Assembly: GCA_018265835.1 (NCBI GenBank)
Contig: JABLYK010000020.1
Coordinates: 1 to 41,445, forward strand
Direction: 5' to 3'
DNA: 41,445 bases
Origin: Oscillospiraceae bacterium
GTDB taxonomy: Bacteria; Bacillota; Clostridia; Oscillospirales; Oscillospiraceae
Shown here one piece after another: positions 24,166-33,126 of this stretch; within the stretch, counting starts at the first letter, position 1, and the number at the start of each line of letters is the position of its first letter. The notes beneath the pieces are model-generated. The model was not told the origin of the DNA. It made no database searches and worked only from the letters and a program-made list of their open reading frames with translations. The translations under genes were made by a program, and so were the position numbers.

Positions 24166-25253
24166 ATGCCGTCCACCTCGCTTTCGATCAGAATATCGTC
24201 CCCAAACCACTGGATGCTTGGGTTTTTCAGCCGCACGCACTGCGCAACCTCCGCGATGCCCGCGCCGCCGACCGGGCTTTTGGCCGCCGCGCCGCCGAAG
24301 AGCTTCGGTGCGATATAGGCCTGCACCTTCTGCACAATGCCGCTTTGCAGCGCCGAGAAATTCAGCGCGGCGCCGCCCTCGAGCAGGACGCTGTCAATGC
24401 CCATCGCGCCGAGCGTTTTCATCAGCGCGCGCAGGTCCAAGTGCCCATCCGCTTCCGGCACAAGCAGCACCTCGCAGCCGTGCTGTGTGTAAATGCGCTG
24501 CCGCGCTTCATCCGTACAGCTCGTGGCGAGGATCGTGCGCACCTCCCGCGCTGTGCGGACAACGTTGGCCGCCTCCGGCGTACGCAGATGAGAGTCGCAG
24601 ATGATGCGAACCGGATTGCGTCCGCCCTCGATGCGGCAGGTGAGCTGCGGATCGTCCGCCAGCACGGTGCCGACGCCGACCAGAATGCCCGCGCAGCGGT
24701 TTCGGGTCTGGTGTACGTGTTCGCGCGCCGCTTCGCCCGTGATCCAGCGGGAAGCGCCTGTGCAGGTGGCGATCTTCCCGTCCATGGTCATGGCGTATTT
24801 CAGGATGACATACGGCGTTTTCGTGCGGATGTAGTGAAAGAAAATTGCATTCAGCCTCCGGCATTCCGCCTCCAGCACGCCGGTCACGACCTCCACGCCC
24901 GCCTGCCGCAGGATCTCCACGCCCTTGCCCGCCACGAGCGGGTTGGGGTCGAGACACCCGACCACCACGCGGGCGATGCCGCTTTCCAGAATGGCCTCCG
25001 TGCAGGGCGGGGTCTTTCCGTAATGGCAGCAGGGTTCGAGCGTGACATAGAGCGTCGCGCCGCGCGCGTCCCAGCCGCAGTCCTGAAGCGCGTTGCGCTC
25101 GGCGTGCAGGCCGCCATAGCGTTCGTGCCACCCCCGGCCGATCACCTTGCCGTCCCGGACGATCACCGCGCCCACCAGCGGGTTTGGATTCACAAAGCCT
25201 GCGCCCTTTTCGGCGAGTTCCAATGCCATGCGCATATACTCCGCTTCCGTCAT
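24147..25253 (-). CDS. ribD: Bifunctional diaminohydroxyphosphoribosylaminopyrimidine deaminase / reductase
   Basis: 368 residues. The N-terminal cytidine-deaminase-like domain has the zinc site HAE (50-52) with C75 and C84 in PCCHYGKTPPC. The C-terminal reductase domain (about 145-368) has LKYAMTMDGKIA, GVGTVLADDPQLT and LLEGGAALN for NADPH-dependent sugar reduction. It performs the second and third steps from GTP. The ATG at 25253 follows GGAGGTAAG, right after the riboswitch terminators. First gene of the rib operon. Confidence 0.97.
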   Translation of the reverse strand: MTEAEYMRMALELAEKGAGFVNPNPLVGAVIVRDGKVIGRGWHERYGGLHAERNALQDCGWDARGATLYVTLEPCCHYGKTPPCTEAILESGIARVVVGCLDPNPLVAGKGVEILRQAGVEVVTGVLEAECRRLNAIFFHYIRTKTPYVILKYAMTMDGKIATCTGASRWITGEAAREHVHQTRNRCAGILVGVGTVLADDPQLTCRIEGGRNPVRIICDSHLRTPEAANVVRTAREVRTILATSCTDEARQRIYTQHGCEVLLVPEADGHLDLRALMKTLGAMGIDSVLLEGGAALNFSALQSGIVQKVQAYIAPKLFGGAAAKSPVGGAGIAEVAQCVRLKNPSIQWFGDDILIESEVDGICSQES

Positions 25254-25274
25254 AGGCTTACCTCCAGTCCAAAC

Positions 25275-25493
25275 AAAAAATACCCTGAATGCGACATTCA
25301 GGGTATTTTGGTGCCATGTAAAAAAGCTCTGAAATGATAAAAATCATTTCAGAGCGAACATACAAACAATCTGCGCGTGCACACATCTTCTTTCATCCAG
25401 ACTTTAACTGTCGGCTTCGGAATCACACCGAATCATGCCTTGCGGCTCGTGGGCTATACCACCGGTGGGGAAACGAACCCCGCCCTGAAGATC
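25275..25493 (-). promoter_or_regulatory. FMN riboswitch with two tandem terminators upstream of ribD
   Basis: Aptamer at about 25383-25493 (minus strand): GATCTTCAGGGCGGGG, ACCGGTGGT, GCCCACGAGCC and the closing AGTCTGGATGAAAGAAGAT. Two intrinsic terminators follow. The first has stem GCTCTGAAATGAT/ATCATTTCAGAGC (25326-25355) and a T-run at 25320-25325. The second has a 15-bp stem (25277-25309) with a CGA/TCG loop and a T-rich tail, ending about 12 nt before the ribD ribosome site. Confidence 0.95.
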
Positions 25494-25511
25494 GCTGTTC
25501 AATTGCTTTGC

Positions 25512-25540
25512 ACTATAGCACTGTGCAGCGCCTTTGTCAA
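25512..25540 (-). promoter_or_regulatory. Promoter of the rib operon
   Basis: Minus strand: TTGACA (25535-25540), 17-nt spacer, TATAGT (25512-25517) with extended TGC. Transcription starts about 10 nt before the FMN aptamer. Confidence 0.88.
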
Positions 25541-25548
25541 GAGCTGTT

Positions 25549-26468
25549 TTACTGGATTGCATCCACAATCACATCAAACGTTTGGGTCTCCCCGGTACGG
25601 TCGGTTCCCGTTCCTTTCAGGATATAAACCGGATACATACAAAAGTCGCCCGCTTCATTTACGTCCGCATCCATGTAGTACGCCAGTTCAGCGGAAGTAA
25701 TTGCATAACTCTGCAGCGCCTGATCCACGCTCGCGGCATAATCGCCAGCTGAGAGCGTTTCCTGTAGCTTCTGCGCGCTTTTGAAAGAGACATCCGTCTT
25801 TGCTTCCACCGGGTTGTAAAGCAGATACAGCTCCACAACATTTCCATCCCGGTCAAAGGAGAGCCGAATGCGATAAACGCCATAGACCGCTTTCCCGTCC
25901 ATTGTCGGATGGACATGCGCGGTTTTGTACTTCACGCCATCGCGTTCGCATCCCATCCAGTAGAACTTGAAACCTCAATCCGCACGGTATCCGCCTGCTC
26001 CGGCAGAATGGTTTGCAGCCGCTCGCGCGTCATCGTTTCGATCTCGTCATCGCTGGGAAATTCGCTCTCGTCATAGGATGTCATTCCCGAAAAATTAGCG
26101 TTATACATGACGTAGCCCGTGTCCTGCTCCAAGGTCAGCTCTCCGCCCGGAAAAGCATAGGTTGCATACTTTTCCGTGTCGCTGGCCGATGCTTTCCGTT
26201 GAAGGTCGCTCCTGCTGATGCCGAGAAGTGCGGCAGTTCTTTCCAACGATGCCTCTGTATCAACAACACTTTCATAAACGGTTCCTGACGTCTCTGTCGG
26301 AAGGGAAACGGTTTCCGGTAACATCAGATTCAGATCGACCTCATTTCCCGGTTTTGCAATCGTGGGATGCGGCGACTCTTTTGTACACCCCGCCAGCGCC
26401 AGCGCCAGTGCAACCGTCAGTAAAACGGGAATAATATACTGATATCGAAACAGGCCTTTTTCTTTCAT
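25549..26468 (-). pseudogene. Frameshifted lipoprotein gene, family not recognised
   Basis: Two overlapping frames together form one protein of about 306 residues. Frame one (26468 down to a stop at 25932) starts after AGAAAGGAG and has a lipoprotein signal peptide with lipobox LALAGC, then an acidic region. Frame two (to 25549) continues with FYWMGCERDGVKYKTAHVHP and ends VIVDAIQ. The switch falls near 25970-25972, where a run of three T on the coding strand would restore one frame (EVFKFYWMGC) if it had four. Either a real single-base deletion or a sequence error. It follows a truncated ORF and shares its promoter. The overall composition is that of a secreted lipoprotein; no domain is recognised. 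Confidence 0.65.
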
Positions 26469-26509
26469 GATGTGCTCCTTTCTCGTAGATTTCATTCTGC
26501 CATTCATAA

Positions 26510-26962
26510 TCACGATATTGTAACATCCTTACCTAGATAACCAAATGAACTTGGACTGGATAGATAGGATGGGGCATATGCATACTGAGTCGTAGCATAA
26601 TCATTGACTGCCAGCTTATACCCCATTATACGAGCAACAACCGGAGTCGAATTCGCGGTTTGGTATCGCTTGGCCGCGTTAAAAAACGCATCTAACATTG
26701 TTTGGCTCATCATATTTTGCGTGAACAATGTTGCTTCTCTGGAATCCAAATACATTTGTGATGCAAATCCGAACAACATGCGCGTTCCTTTTAACATTTT
26801 AAAAATATTTGTCTCCTTTGTCGTGGAACCGCTATTCGCCAATTGGTTACATGTGTATAGCACGACATATTTGTGCGGAAAAGATGTTCCCGTCGTTTTC
26901 AAGTTAATTTTTGAATTAACGTCAATACTTCTTTTCAAACGAGTGCCAATTCTAATTGCCAA
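26510..26962 (-). pseudogene. Probable C-terminal remnant of a caspase-like-fold protein
   Basis: 150 residues from a TTG, no convincing ribosome site at that codon. The segment KYVVLYTCNQLAN followed by KGTRMLFGFASQMYLDSREATLFTQNMM resembles the end of caspase/gingipain-type or DUF6345-type folds, in which a strand ends in C-N and is followed by a glycine-rich strand; the expected N-terminal half is missing. Upstream, a good promoter and a GGACGA-ATG start lead only to a six-codon frame (MTALDA), suggesting a frameshift or deletion. The region is distinctly AT-rich relative to its surroundings. Family assignment is tentative. Confidence 0.4.
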
Positions 26963-27057
26963 GGGCGTGCTTATGCGTCAAGCGCTGTCATTCGTCCTTT
27001 TCCCATCCCCTCACTTTCTATCGTAAGATTTACATGTTTTGCAGTTTCTGTATGTCA

Positions 27058-27086
27058 ACCATACCTTATACGCCCAATTTTGTCAA
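27058..27086 (-). promoter_or_regulatory. Promoter of the decayed lipoprotein unit
   Basis: Minus strand: TTGACA (27081-27086), 17-nt spacer, TATGGT (27058-27063). The strong promoter indicates the decayed unit was, and may still be, transcribed. Confidence 0.7.
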
Positions 27087-27183
27087 TTATTTATAACATT
27101 TTTCTTGTTTTTCTATTTTTTATATAAATTTTACTGTCGAAATCAACTAATTTAAACAATTTTTCCCACCGTTTTCCCTCTGA

Positions 27184-27226
27184 AACCAACACGGAGAAGG
27201 ATGTTATCCTTCTCCGTGTTGGTTTT
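27184..27226. terminator. Strong terminator after the glyoxalase gene
   Basis: Perfect 19-bp stem AACCAACACGGAGAAGGAT/ATCCTTCTCCGTGTTGGTT (27184-27224) with flanking T- and A-rich bases. It ends the minus-strand glyoxalase gene, whose stop codon region overlaps its edge. Confidence 0.9.
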
Positions 27227-27590
27227 ATTTCTCCGGAATAATTTCAATCCAATACCCGTCTGGATCTTCGATAAAATAGATGCCCATGGACGGGTTTTCA
27301 AAGCAGATGCAGCCCATGGCGGCGTGTTTCTCGTGCGCAGCGTCCATGTCCGGCACGGCGAACGCGAGATGGAACTCCCCTTCGCCGAGGTCATACGGCT
27401 CCGTGCGGTCGCGCAGCCACGTCAGCTCCAGTTGAAAGTCCGTCTTCCCGTCGCCAAGGAACACCAGCCGGAACGAGCCGTCCGAAGCGTCCTTTGTGCG
27501 CACCGGTGTCAGTCCCAGCGCGTCGCGGTAAAACCGCAGGCTGCGGTCGAGATCAAGTATATTGAAATTCACATGGTTGAAGGCAAACAT
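27225..27590 (-). CDS. VOC-family protein, glyoxalase I-like
   Basis: 121 residues with two beta-alpha-beta-beta-beta modules of the vicinal-oxygen-chelate fold. The first starts MFAFNHVNFNILDLDRSLRFYRDALGL (H6 is a probable metal ligand) and the second FHLAFAVPDMDAAHEKHAAMG (His in FHLAF), with ELTW and WIEIIPEK providing the acidic ligands. This four-ligand pattern fits glyoxalase I, which isomerises the methylglyoxal hemithioacetal, though other VOC enzymes look alike. The start is ATG 27590 after AAGGAGG. It is divergent from the glycogen operon and has its own promoter. Confidence 0.85.
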   Translation of the reverse strand: MFAFNHVNFNILDLDRSLRFYRDALGLTPVRTKDASDGSFRLVFLGDGKTDFQLELTWLRDRTEPYDLGEGEFHLAFAVPDMDAAHEKHAAMGCICFENPSMGIYFIEDPDGYWIEIIPEK

Positions 27591-27624
27591 GCCGGAATCC
27601 TCCTTTGTTGGTTCGAATGGTTTC

Positions 27625-27653
27625 AGTATACTTGTACAAAGCGGAATTGTCAA
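27625..27653 (-). promoter_or_regulatory. Promoter of the glyoxalase-like gene
   Basis: Minus strand: TTGACA (27648-27653), 17-nt spacer, TATACT (27625-27630). Confidence 0.85.
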
Positions 27654-27676
27654 AGGCGGAATCCGCAAAAAAGGTG

Positions 27677-27705
27677 TTGGAATCATCCGCCAGAAACGGT
27701 ATAAT
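27677..27705 (+). promoter_or_regulatory. Promoter of the glycogen operon
   Basis: TTGGAA (27677-27682), 17-nt spacer, TATAAT (27700-27705), about 44 nt before glgB. Confidence 0.78.
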
Positions 27706-27748
27706 AGAGGCGCCAGAGAGAATCGAACGAAAGAAACGGAGACTGCAA

Positions 27749-29629
27749 ATGAACCATTGCAATTGGATTTCCGATGCTGCGCTCGCCGCGTTCCACAATG
27801 GCAGCGCGCGCGATGCATGGCGCACGTTCGGCTGCCACGAGGTCGAACCCGGCCTGCACTGCTTTGCCGTTTGGGCGCCGCATGCGCAGCATGTGTCCCT
27901 CGTGGGTGACTTCAACGGCTGGGACAAGCGTGCACACCCAATGGAGCGGCTTTCCGACGGCACGTGGGTCACGCGCGCGGACGGGCTGCAAAACGGCGCG
28001 CTGTATAAATACTGCATCACCGGCGCAGATGGGAAGACCGTGCTCAAGGCCGACCCCTTTGCCGCGCACTGTGAAACCGGCCCGGCCACGGCCTCCAAGG
28101 TCTGGAGCACCGAGGGTTACGCATGGCGGGACGGGACATATCTGCGCCGCCGCGCCGGGCGCGACGTATTCCGCGCGCCCATGAGCATCTATGAACTGCA
28201 TCTCGGCTCGTGGCGGCGGGAGGGCGACGCCCTGCCATGGTATCGCGCCGTGGCAAAGGAGCTCGCCGCCTACTGCACGGACATGGGCTACACCCACGTG
28301 GAGCTGCTGCCCGTGACAGAATACCCCTACGAGGGTTCGTGGGGCTATCAGGTAACGGGGTATTACGCCCCCACCAGCCGCTACGGCACGCCGCAGGACT
28401 TCATGTATTTCATCGACACGCTGCACCGCGCGGGCATCGGCGTGATCATTGACTGGGTTCCCGCGCACTTCCCGCGCGACGCGCACGGTCTCGCCAACTT
28501 CGACGGTACGCGCCTGTTCGAGTGCAAGGAGCAGCGCATGGCCGGGCACCCCGAATGGGGCACGCTCATCTTTGACTACGACATGCCGGAGGTGCAGAGC
28601 TTCCTTGTGTCCTCCGCCATGCTGTTTTTCGACGTGTACCATGTCGACGGCATCCGCGTGGACGCGGTATCCTCCATGCTGTATCTCGACTACGCGCGCA
28701 AGCCCGGCGAATGGACGCCGAACCGCGAGGGCGGCAACATCAACCTCGGCGCGGTGGACTTTCTGCGCAAGCTCAATTCCGCCGTGCTCTCCACGCACCC
28801 CGGCTGCATGACGATCGCAGAGGAATCCTCCGCCTACCCCGGCGTGACCCGTCCGCCCTATAACGGCGGGCTCGGCTTCAGCTTCAAGTGGGACATGGGC
28901 TTCATGCACGACACGCTGGATTACCTCGCCACCGACCCGTATTTCCGCAAATACCACCACAACAAGCTGACATTTTCCATGATGTACGCCTTTTCAGAAA
29001 ACTTCATTCTCGCGTTCTCACACGATGAGGTGGTACATGGCAAAAAGTCGATGATCGACAAAATGTACGGCACGTATGAGCAAAAATTTGCAGGACTGCG
29101 CGCGCTTTACGGCTACCAGTTTGCGCACCCCGGCAAGAAGCTGACGTTCATGGGCTCGGAATTTGCGCAGTTCATCGAATGGAACTATCAGCAGGGGCTG
29201 GACTGGCTGCTGCTGGACTATCCAATGCACCGCGCCATGCAAAGCTGGTGCCGCACGCTGAACGAGTTTTACACACGCAACCGCGCACTGTGGGACATTG
29301 ACGACTCGTGGGACGGTTTTACCTGGCTGAACGTGGACGACGCCGACCGCAGCTCCATTGCCTTCCTGCGCACGGCGCGCAACGGCCGGAAAATCGTCTG
29401 CGTGTGCAACTTTACGCCCGTGCACTACACCGATTTCGTGATCGGTCTGCCCAAGCGCGGCGTACTGCGCGAGGCGCTCAGCAGCGACGATGCGCGCTTC
29501 GGCGGCAATGGAATCCACAACGCGCCTGAGGTCCGCAGCGTACACGAGCCGTTCGGGCGTCTCCCCTGCTCCGCGCGTGTAGAACTTCCGCCGCTCTCGA
29601 CCGTTTATTTCACTTTCACCGCCCGCTGA
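27749..29629 (+). CDS. glgB: 1,4-alpha-glucan branching enzyme
   Basis: 626-residue GH13 enzyme that cuts alpha-1,4 chains and re-attaches them by alpha-1,6 links. The N-terminal beta-sandwich (CBM48-like, about 20-130) holds FAVWAPHAQHVSLVGDFNGWD; the catalytic barrel has YELHLGSWRR, the nucleophile D305 in GIRVDAVSSMLYLDY, the acid/base E358 in IAEESSAYP, and D426 in FSHDEVVHGK. The ATG at 27749 follows GGAGACTGC; the frame is open farther upstream through the promoter and is rejected. First gene of the operon, 14 nt before glgA. Confidence 0.96.
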   Translation: MNHCNWISDAALAAFHNGSARDAWRTFGCHEVEPGLHCFAVWAPHAQHVSLVGDFNGWDKRAHPMERLSDGTWVTRADGLQNGALYKYCITGADGKTVLKADPFAAHCETGPATASKVWSTEGYAWRDGTYLRRRAGRDVFRAPMSIYELHLGSWRREGDALPWYRAVAKELAAYCTDMGYTHVELLPVTEYPYEGSWGYQVTGYYAPTSRYGTPQDFMYFIDTLHRAGIGVIIDWVPAHFPRDAHGLANFDGTRLFECKEQRMAGHPEWGTLIFDYDMPEVQSFLVSSAMLFFDVYHVDGIRVDAVSSMLYLDYARKPGEWTPNREGGNINLGAVDFLRKLNSAVLSTHPGCMTIAEESSAYPGVTRPPYNGGLGFSFKWDMGFMHDTLDYLATDPYFRKYHHNKLTFSMMYAFSENFILAFSHDEVVHGKKSMIDKMYGTYEQKFAGLRALYGYQFAHPGKKLTFMGSEFAQFIEWNYQQGLDWLLLDYPMHRAMQSWCRTLNEFYTRNRALWDIDDSWDGFTWLNVDDADRSSIAFLRTARNGRKIVCVCNFTPVHYTDFVIGLPKRGVLREALSSDDARFGGNGIHNAPEVRSVHEPFGRLPCSARVELPPLSTVYFTFTAR

Positions 29630-29643
29630 AAGGAGGCGTTCCG

Positions 29644-32600
29644 ATGAAACAGGAACTGCGAACCGCGCTTTGCAAAAAAGGCCGCGACACGCTGCCGCGC
29701 GTGCTGCTGGCCGCGGCGGAATGCGCGCCGCTGGCCAAAACCGGCGGTTTGGCCGACGTGGTCGGCACCCTGCCGAAGAGTCTTGGCTCGCTCGGCATCG
29801 ACGCGCGCGTCATCCTCCCCTACCACCGCGTTATCAAAAACAAGTACGCGCAGCGCGTCACCCACGTGACCGACTTTTACATTGACCTCGGCTGGCGGCA
29901 CCAGTACGTTGGGCTGGAGCGGCTCGTGCTCGACGGGGTCGTGATTTACCTGATCGACAACGAGTTCTATTTCGGCGACCGCATCTACCTCGGAGGGATG
30001 CCGGAGGGCGAGCAGTACGCCTTCTTTGTCCGCGCCGTGGCGGAGGCCATTCCCCGGCTGGATTTTCAGCCGGACGTCCTCCACTGCAACGACTGGCACA
30101 CGGCCATGCTGCCGATGCTGCTCAAAACGCAGTACCAAAACGCGCCGCAGGGCCGGCTCAAGACCCTGCTGACCATCCACAACATCGCTTATCAGGGCAA
30201 ATTCGGCTTTGACTATGTGCAGGATCTGCTCGGCGTCGATGCGCGCTACTACACGCCGGAGTTCCTGGAGCTGGACGGCTGCGCGAACTTTCTTAAGGCC
30301 GGGTGCGTCTTTGCCGACCGCATCAATACCGTAAGTCCCTCCTACGCGAGCGAGATCCGCACCGCGTACTTTGGCGAGGGGCTGCAGGGCGTCCTCAATG
30401 CCCGGCAGCACCAGCTTTCCGGCATTCTCAACGGCATCGACACCGCCACGTTCGATCCTGCGCACGACACCGGCATCGCACAGACCTACTCGGCCGGCGA
30501 CCGCTCCGGCAAGGCCACGTGCAAGGCGGCGTTGATTCAGGAGCTGGGGCTGCGCATTTCCCCGGAAACGCCCATCGTCGCCATGGTCACGCGCATGACG
30601 GCGCAAAAGGGCTTTGATCTGGTGCAGTGCGTGCTCGACGAGCTGATGGAGCTGGACATGGCATTCGTTCTGCTCGGCACAGGCGATCCGGAATACGAGG
30701 ACTTCATGCGCCGCGCCGAGTGGAGCCACAAAGGGCGCGTGTGCGCTTACATTGGCTACGACGAGGCGCTGTCGCACCGGGTCTATGCGGGCGCGGACTT
30801 CCTGCTGATGCCGTCGAGCTTCGAGCCGTGCGGCCTGTCGCAGATGATCGCCATGCGCTATGGCACGCTGCCCATCGTGCGCGAGACCGGCGGTCTGCGC
30901 GACAGTGTGCAGCCCTATAACCGCTTCACCGGCGAGGGCACCGGCTTCTCTTTTGCCCACTTCAACGCCCACGAGATGGCCGACGCCGTGCGCCGCGCCG
31001 TCGCGCTCTACCATGAAGACAAAAACGCCATGCAGTCACTCATCCGCAACGCCATGCACGCGGATTTCAGCTTCACGCGCTCTGCGGAGGCCTATGCAAT
31101 GCTCTATCTCGAGCTGCTGCCGGAAGACCGCACGCCGAAGCACGACGCGGCAGACGAGGCATTTCGCCAGCCGATCGGCGCGGTGGAAACCGGCGCTTCG
31201 GTGCGGCTGTCGCTTGCAGACCCCGGCGGCTTCGTTGCGGAAGCGGTTCTGGAGCTGTATGACGGCGACACCACGCAGGCCATTGCCATGCGCAAAACGG
31301 AAACGGGCTTCTCCTGCCAGGTGATCGCGCCCGGGACGGCGGACGCGCTGTTTTACCGCTTCCGCCTGTCTTATGCAGACGGCGGCACACAGTGGCTGTG
31401 CCCGGCGGAGGATGGGCGGCTCTCCCGCCTGTGTCCCGCGCCGGAGGCGGGCTTTCGTCTGACCGTCTATGAAGCAGGGTTCGACACACCCGCGTGGTTT
31501 CGCAAGAGCGTTCTGTATCAGATTTTCCCCGACCGCTTCGCGCGCGACAGCTCCAACACCGCGCAGCGCGGCGTGGAGCACCACCGCCATATGGGGCAGG
31601 AGGTTCATTTCCATGAGGACTGGAACGAGCCCGTAGAGTGGCAGCCGAACACGCCGGAGGGGCGCTACGCCCCCATCGACTTCTACGGCGGCACGCTGCG
31701 CGGCATCATGGACCGTCTCCCCTACCTGCAGAAGCTCGGCGTCACGGCGCTGTATCTCAACCCGATCATGGAAGCCGCTTCCAACCACCGGTATGACACC
31801 GGCGACTATGGCCGCGTCGAGCCGATTCTCGGCACAAACGGCGACTTTGAACGTCTCTGCACCGCCGCTGAAAAGTACGGCATCCGCATTCTGCTCGACG
31901 GCGTGTTTTCCCACACCGGGGCAGACAGCAAATACTTCAACCGCTACAAGAACTACCCCGGCTCCGGCGCGTACAACAGCCGGTATTCGCCGTTTTACAA
32001 GTGGTATCACTTTGACCAGTTCCCGGACGGCTACCGCTGCTGGTGGAACTTCCCCGACCTGCCGGAGGTGGACAAATCCAACCCCGACTGGCAAAAGCGG
32101 ATCATCTCCGGCGAAAACAGCGTCGTGAAAACGTGGCTGAACCGCGGTGCATCCGGCTGGCGGCTGGACGTGGCAGACGAACTGCCGGATGAAGTGCTCG
32201 CACGCATCCGCAGCGCCGCCAAGTCCGTCTCGCCGGACACCGTGATTCTCGGCGAGGTCTGGGAGGACGCCGTCACCAAGATCAGCTACGGTAAGCGCCG
32301 GCGCTACGCACTCGGCAGCGCGCTCGACTCCGTGATGAATTACCCCCTGCGCTATGCGCTGATCGAATTCCTGCGCGGATACGGCAACGCGCATACGCTG
32401 GAGGACACGCTGCTCTCCCAGCGGCTGAATTATCCAAAGCCGCTTTATTACGCGCTGATGAATCTCACCGCCAGCCACGACATTGAGCGCACACGCACCG
32501 CGCTCTCCATCGACTTTGACCCACGCGGCACAACGCGCGAGCAGCAGGCCGCCTATGCCGTCACGGACGAAATGGCTGCGCGCGGTGCGGCGCTGCAAAA

Positions 32601-33126
32601 GCTCGCCGCCGCGCTGCAGTTCGCGCTGCCCGGCGTACCGTCGATCTACTACGGAGATGAGACCGGCATGCAGGGCTTCTGCGATCCGTTTAACCGTGCG
32701 CCCTATCGCATGCTCGACGCGGAAGCGCTGCGCTGGTACTCCCGCATGGCGGCCATCCGGCAGGCACACCCCGCGCTGCAGACCGGCGCCATTGCCGCGT
32801 TCGCCCCGGCGCAGGACGTGATCTGCATTCTGCGGGCCATCACGGACGGCACCGATGTGTTCGGCGAAGCGCATCCGGACGAGGCGCTGCTCATTGCGGT
32901 CAACCGCGCGGCGCGCAGCGTGACCTGTCACGTGGAGCTTGACCTGCCCGGCTCCGGCCTGACAGAGCAAGAGCGCCTGTCCTTCATCCGCGCGCATTAC
33001 AGCTTTGCGCGCGACCTGCTCAGCGAGCAGCGCCTTTGCATCGCCGGCGGAAGATGCGCCATTGCGCTTCCGGCGTATTCCGCCGCCATTTTCAAACTGG
33101 AGGGAAAGTATGGAACTGAAACTTGA
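29644..33126 (+). CDS. glgA: Glycogen synthase GlgA fused to a GH13 alpha-amylase-family hydrolase
   Basis: 1160 residues, about twice the size of GlgA. Residues 1-495 are a family 5 glycogen synthase with KTGGLADVVGTLPK (32-45), HNIAYQG and the donor-site E394 in SSFEPCGLSQ. Residues 508-612 form a beta-rich linker like the N domain of neopullulanases. Residues 613-1090 are a GH13 barrel: SVLYQIFPDRF, YLNPIMEAASNHRYDTGDY, DGVFSHTG, nucleophile D842 (GWRLDVADE), acid E871 (LGEVWED) and D946 (TASHDIERT), followed by a C-terminal beta domain. Both halves therefore look active. The frame is continuous with no internal start needed. The ATG at 29644 follows AAAGGAGG. Confidence 0.92.
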   Translation: MKQELRTALCKKGRDTLPRVLLAAAECAPLAKTGGLADVVGTLPKSLGSLGIDARVILPYHRVIKNKYAQRVTHVTDFYIDLGWRHQYVGLERLVLDGVVIYLIDNEFYFGDRIYLGGMPEGEQYAFFVRAVAEAIPRLDFQPDVLHCNDWHTAMLPMLLKTQYQNAPQGRLKTLLTIHNIAYQGKFGFDYVQDLLGVDARYYTPEFLELDGCANFLKAGCVFADRINTVSPSYASEIRTAYFGEGLQGVLNARQHQLSGILNGIDTATFDPAHDTGIAQTYSAGDRSGKATCKAALIQELGLRISPETPIVAMVTRMTAQKGFDLVQCVLDELMELDMAFVLLGTGDPEYEDFMRRAEWSHKGRVCAYIGYDEALSHRVYAGADFLLMPSSFEPCGLSQMIAMRYGTLPIVRETGGLRDSVQPYNRFTGEGTGFSFAHFNAHEMADAVRRAVALYHEDKNAMQSLIRNAMHADFSFTRSAEAYAMLYLELLPEDRTPKHDAADEAFRQPIGAVETGASVRLSLADPGGFVAEAVLELYDGDTTQAIAMRKTETGFSCQVIAPGTADALFYRFRLSYADGGTQWLCPAEDGRLSRLCPAPEAGFRLTVYEAGFDTPAWFRKSVLYQIFPDRFARDSSNTAQRGVEHHRHMGQEVHFHEDWNEPVEWQPNTPEGRYAPIDFYGGTLRGIMDRLPYLQKLGVTALYLNPIMEAASNHRYDTGDYGRVEPILGTNGDFERLCTAAEKYGIRILLDGVFSHTGADSKYFNRYKNYPGSGAYNSRYSPFYKWYHFDQFPDGYRCWWNFPDLPEVDKSNPDWQKRIISGENSVVKTWLNRGASGWRLDVADELPDEVLARIRSAAKSVSPDTVILGEVWEDAVTKISYGKRRRYALGSALDSVMNYPLRYALIEFLRGYGNAHTLEDTLLSQRLNYPKPLYYALMNLTASHDIERTRTALSIDFDPRGTTREQQAAYAVTDEMAARGAALQKLAAALQFALPGVPSIYYGDETGMQGFCDPFNRAPYRMLDAEALRWYSRMAAIRQAHPALQTGAIAAFAPAQDVICILRAITDGTDVFGEAHPDEALLIAVNRAARSVTCHVELDLPGSGLTEQERLSFIRAHYSFARDLLSEQRLCIAGGRCAIALPAYSAAIFKLEGKYGTET

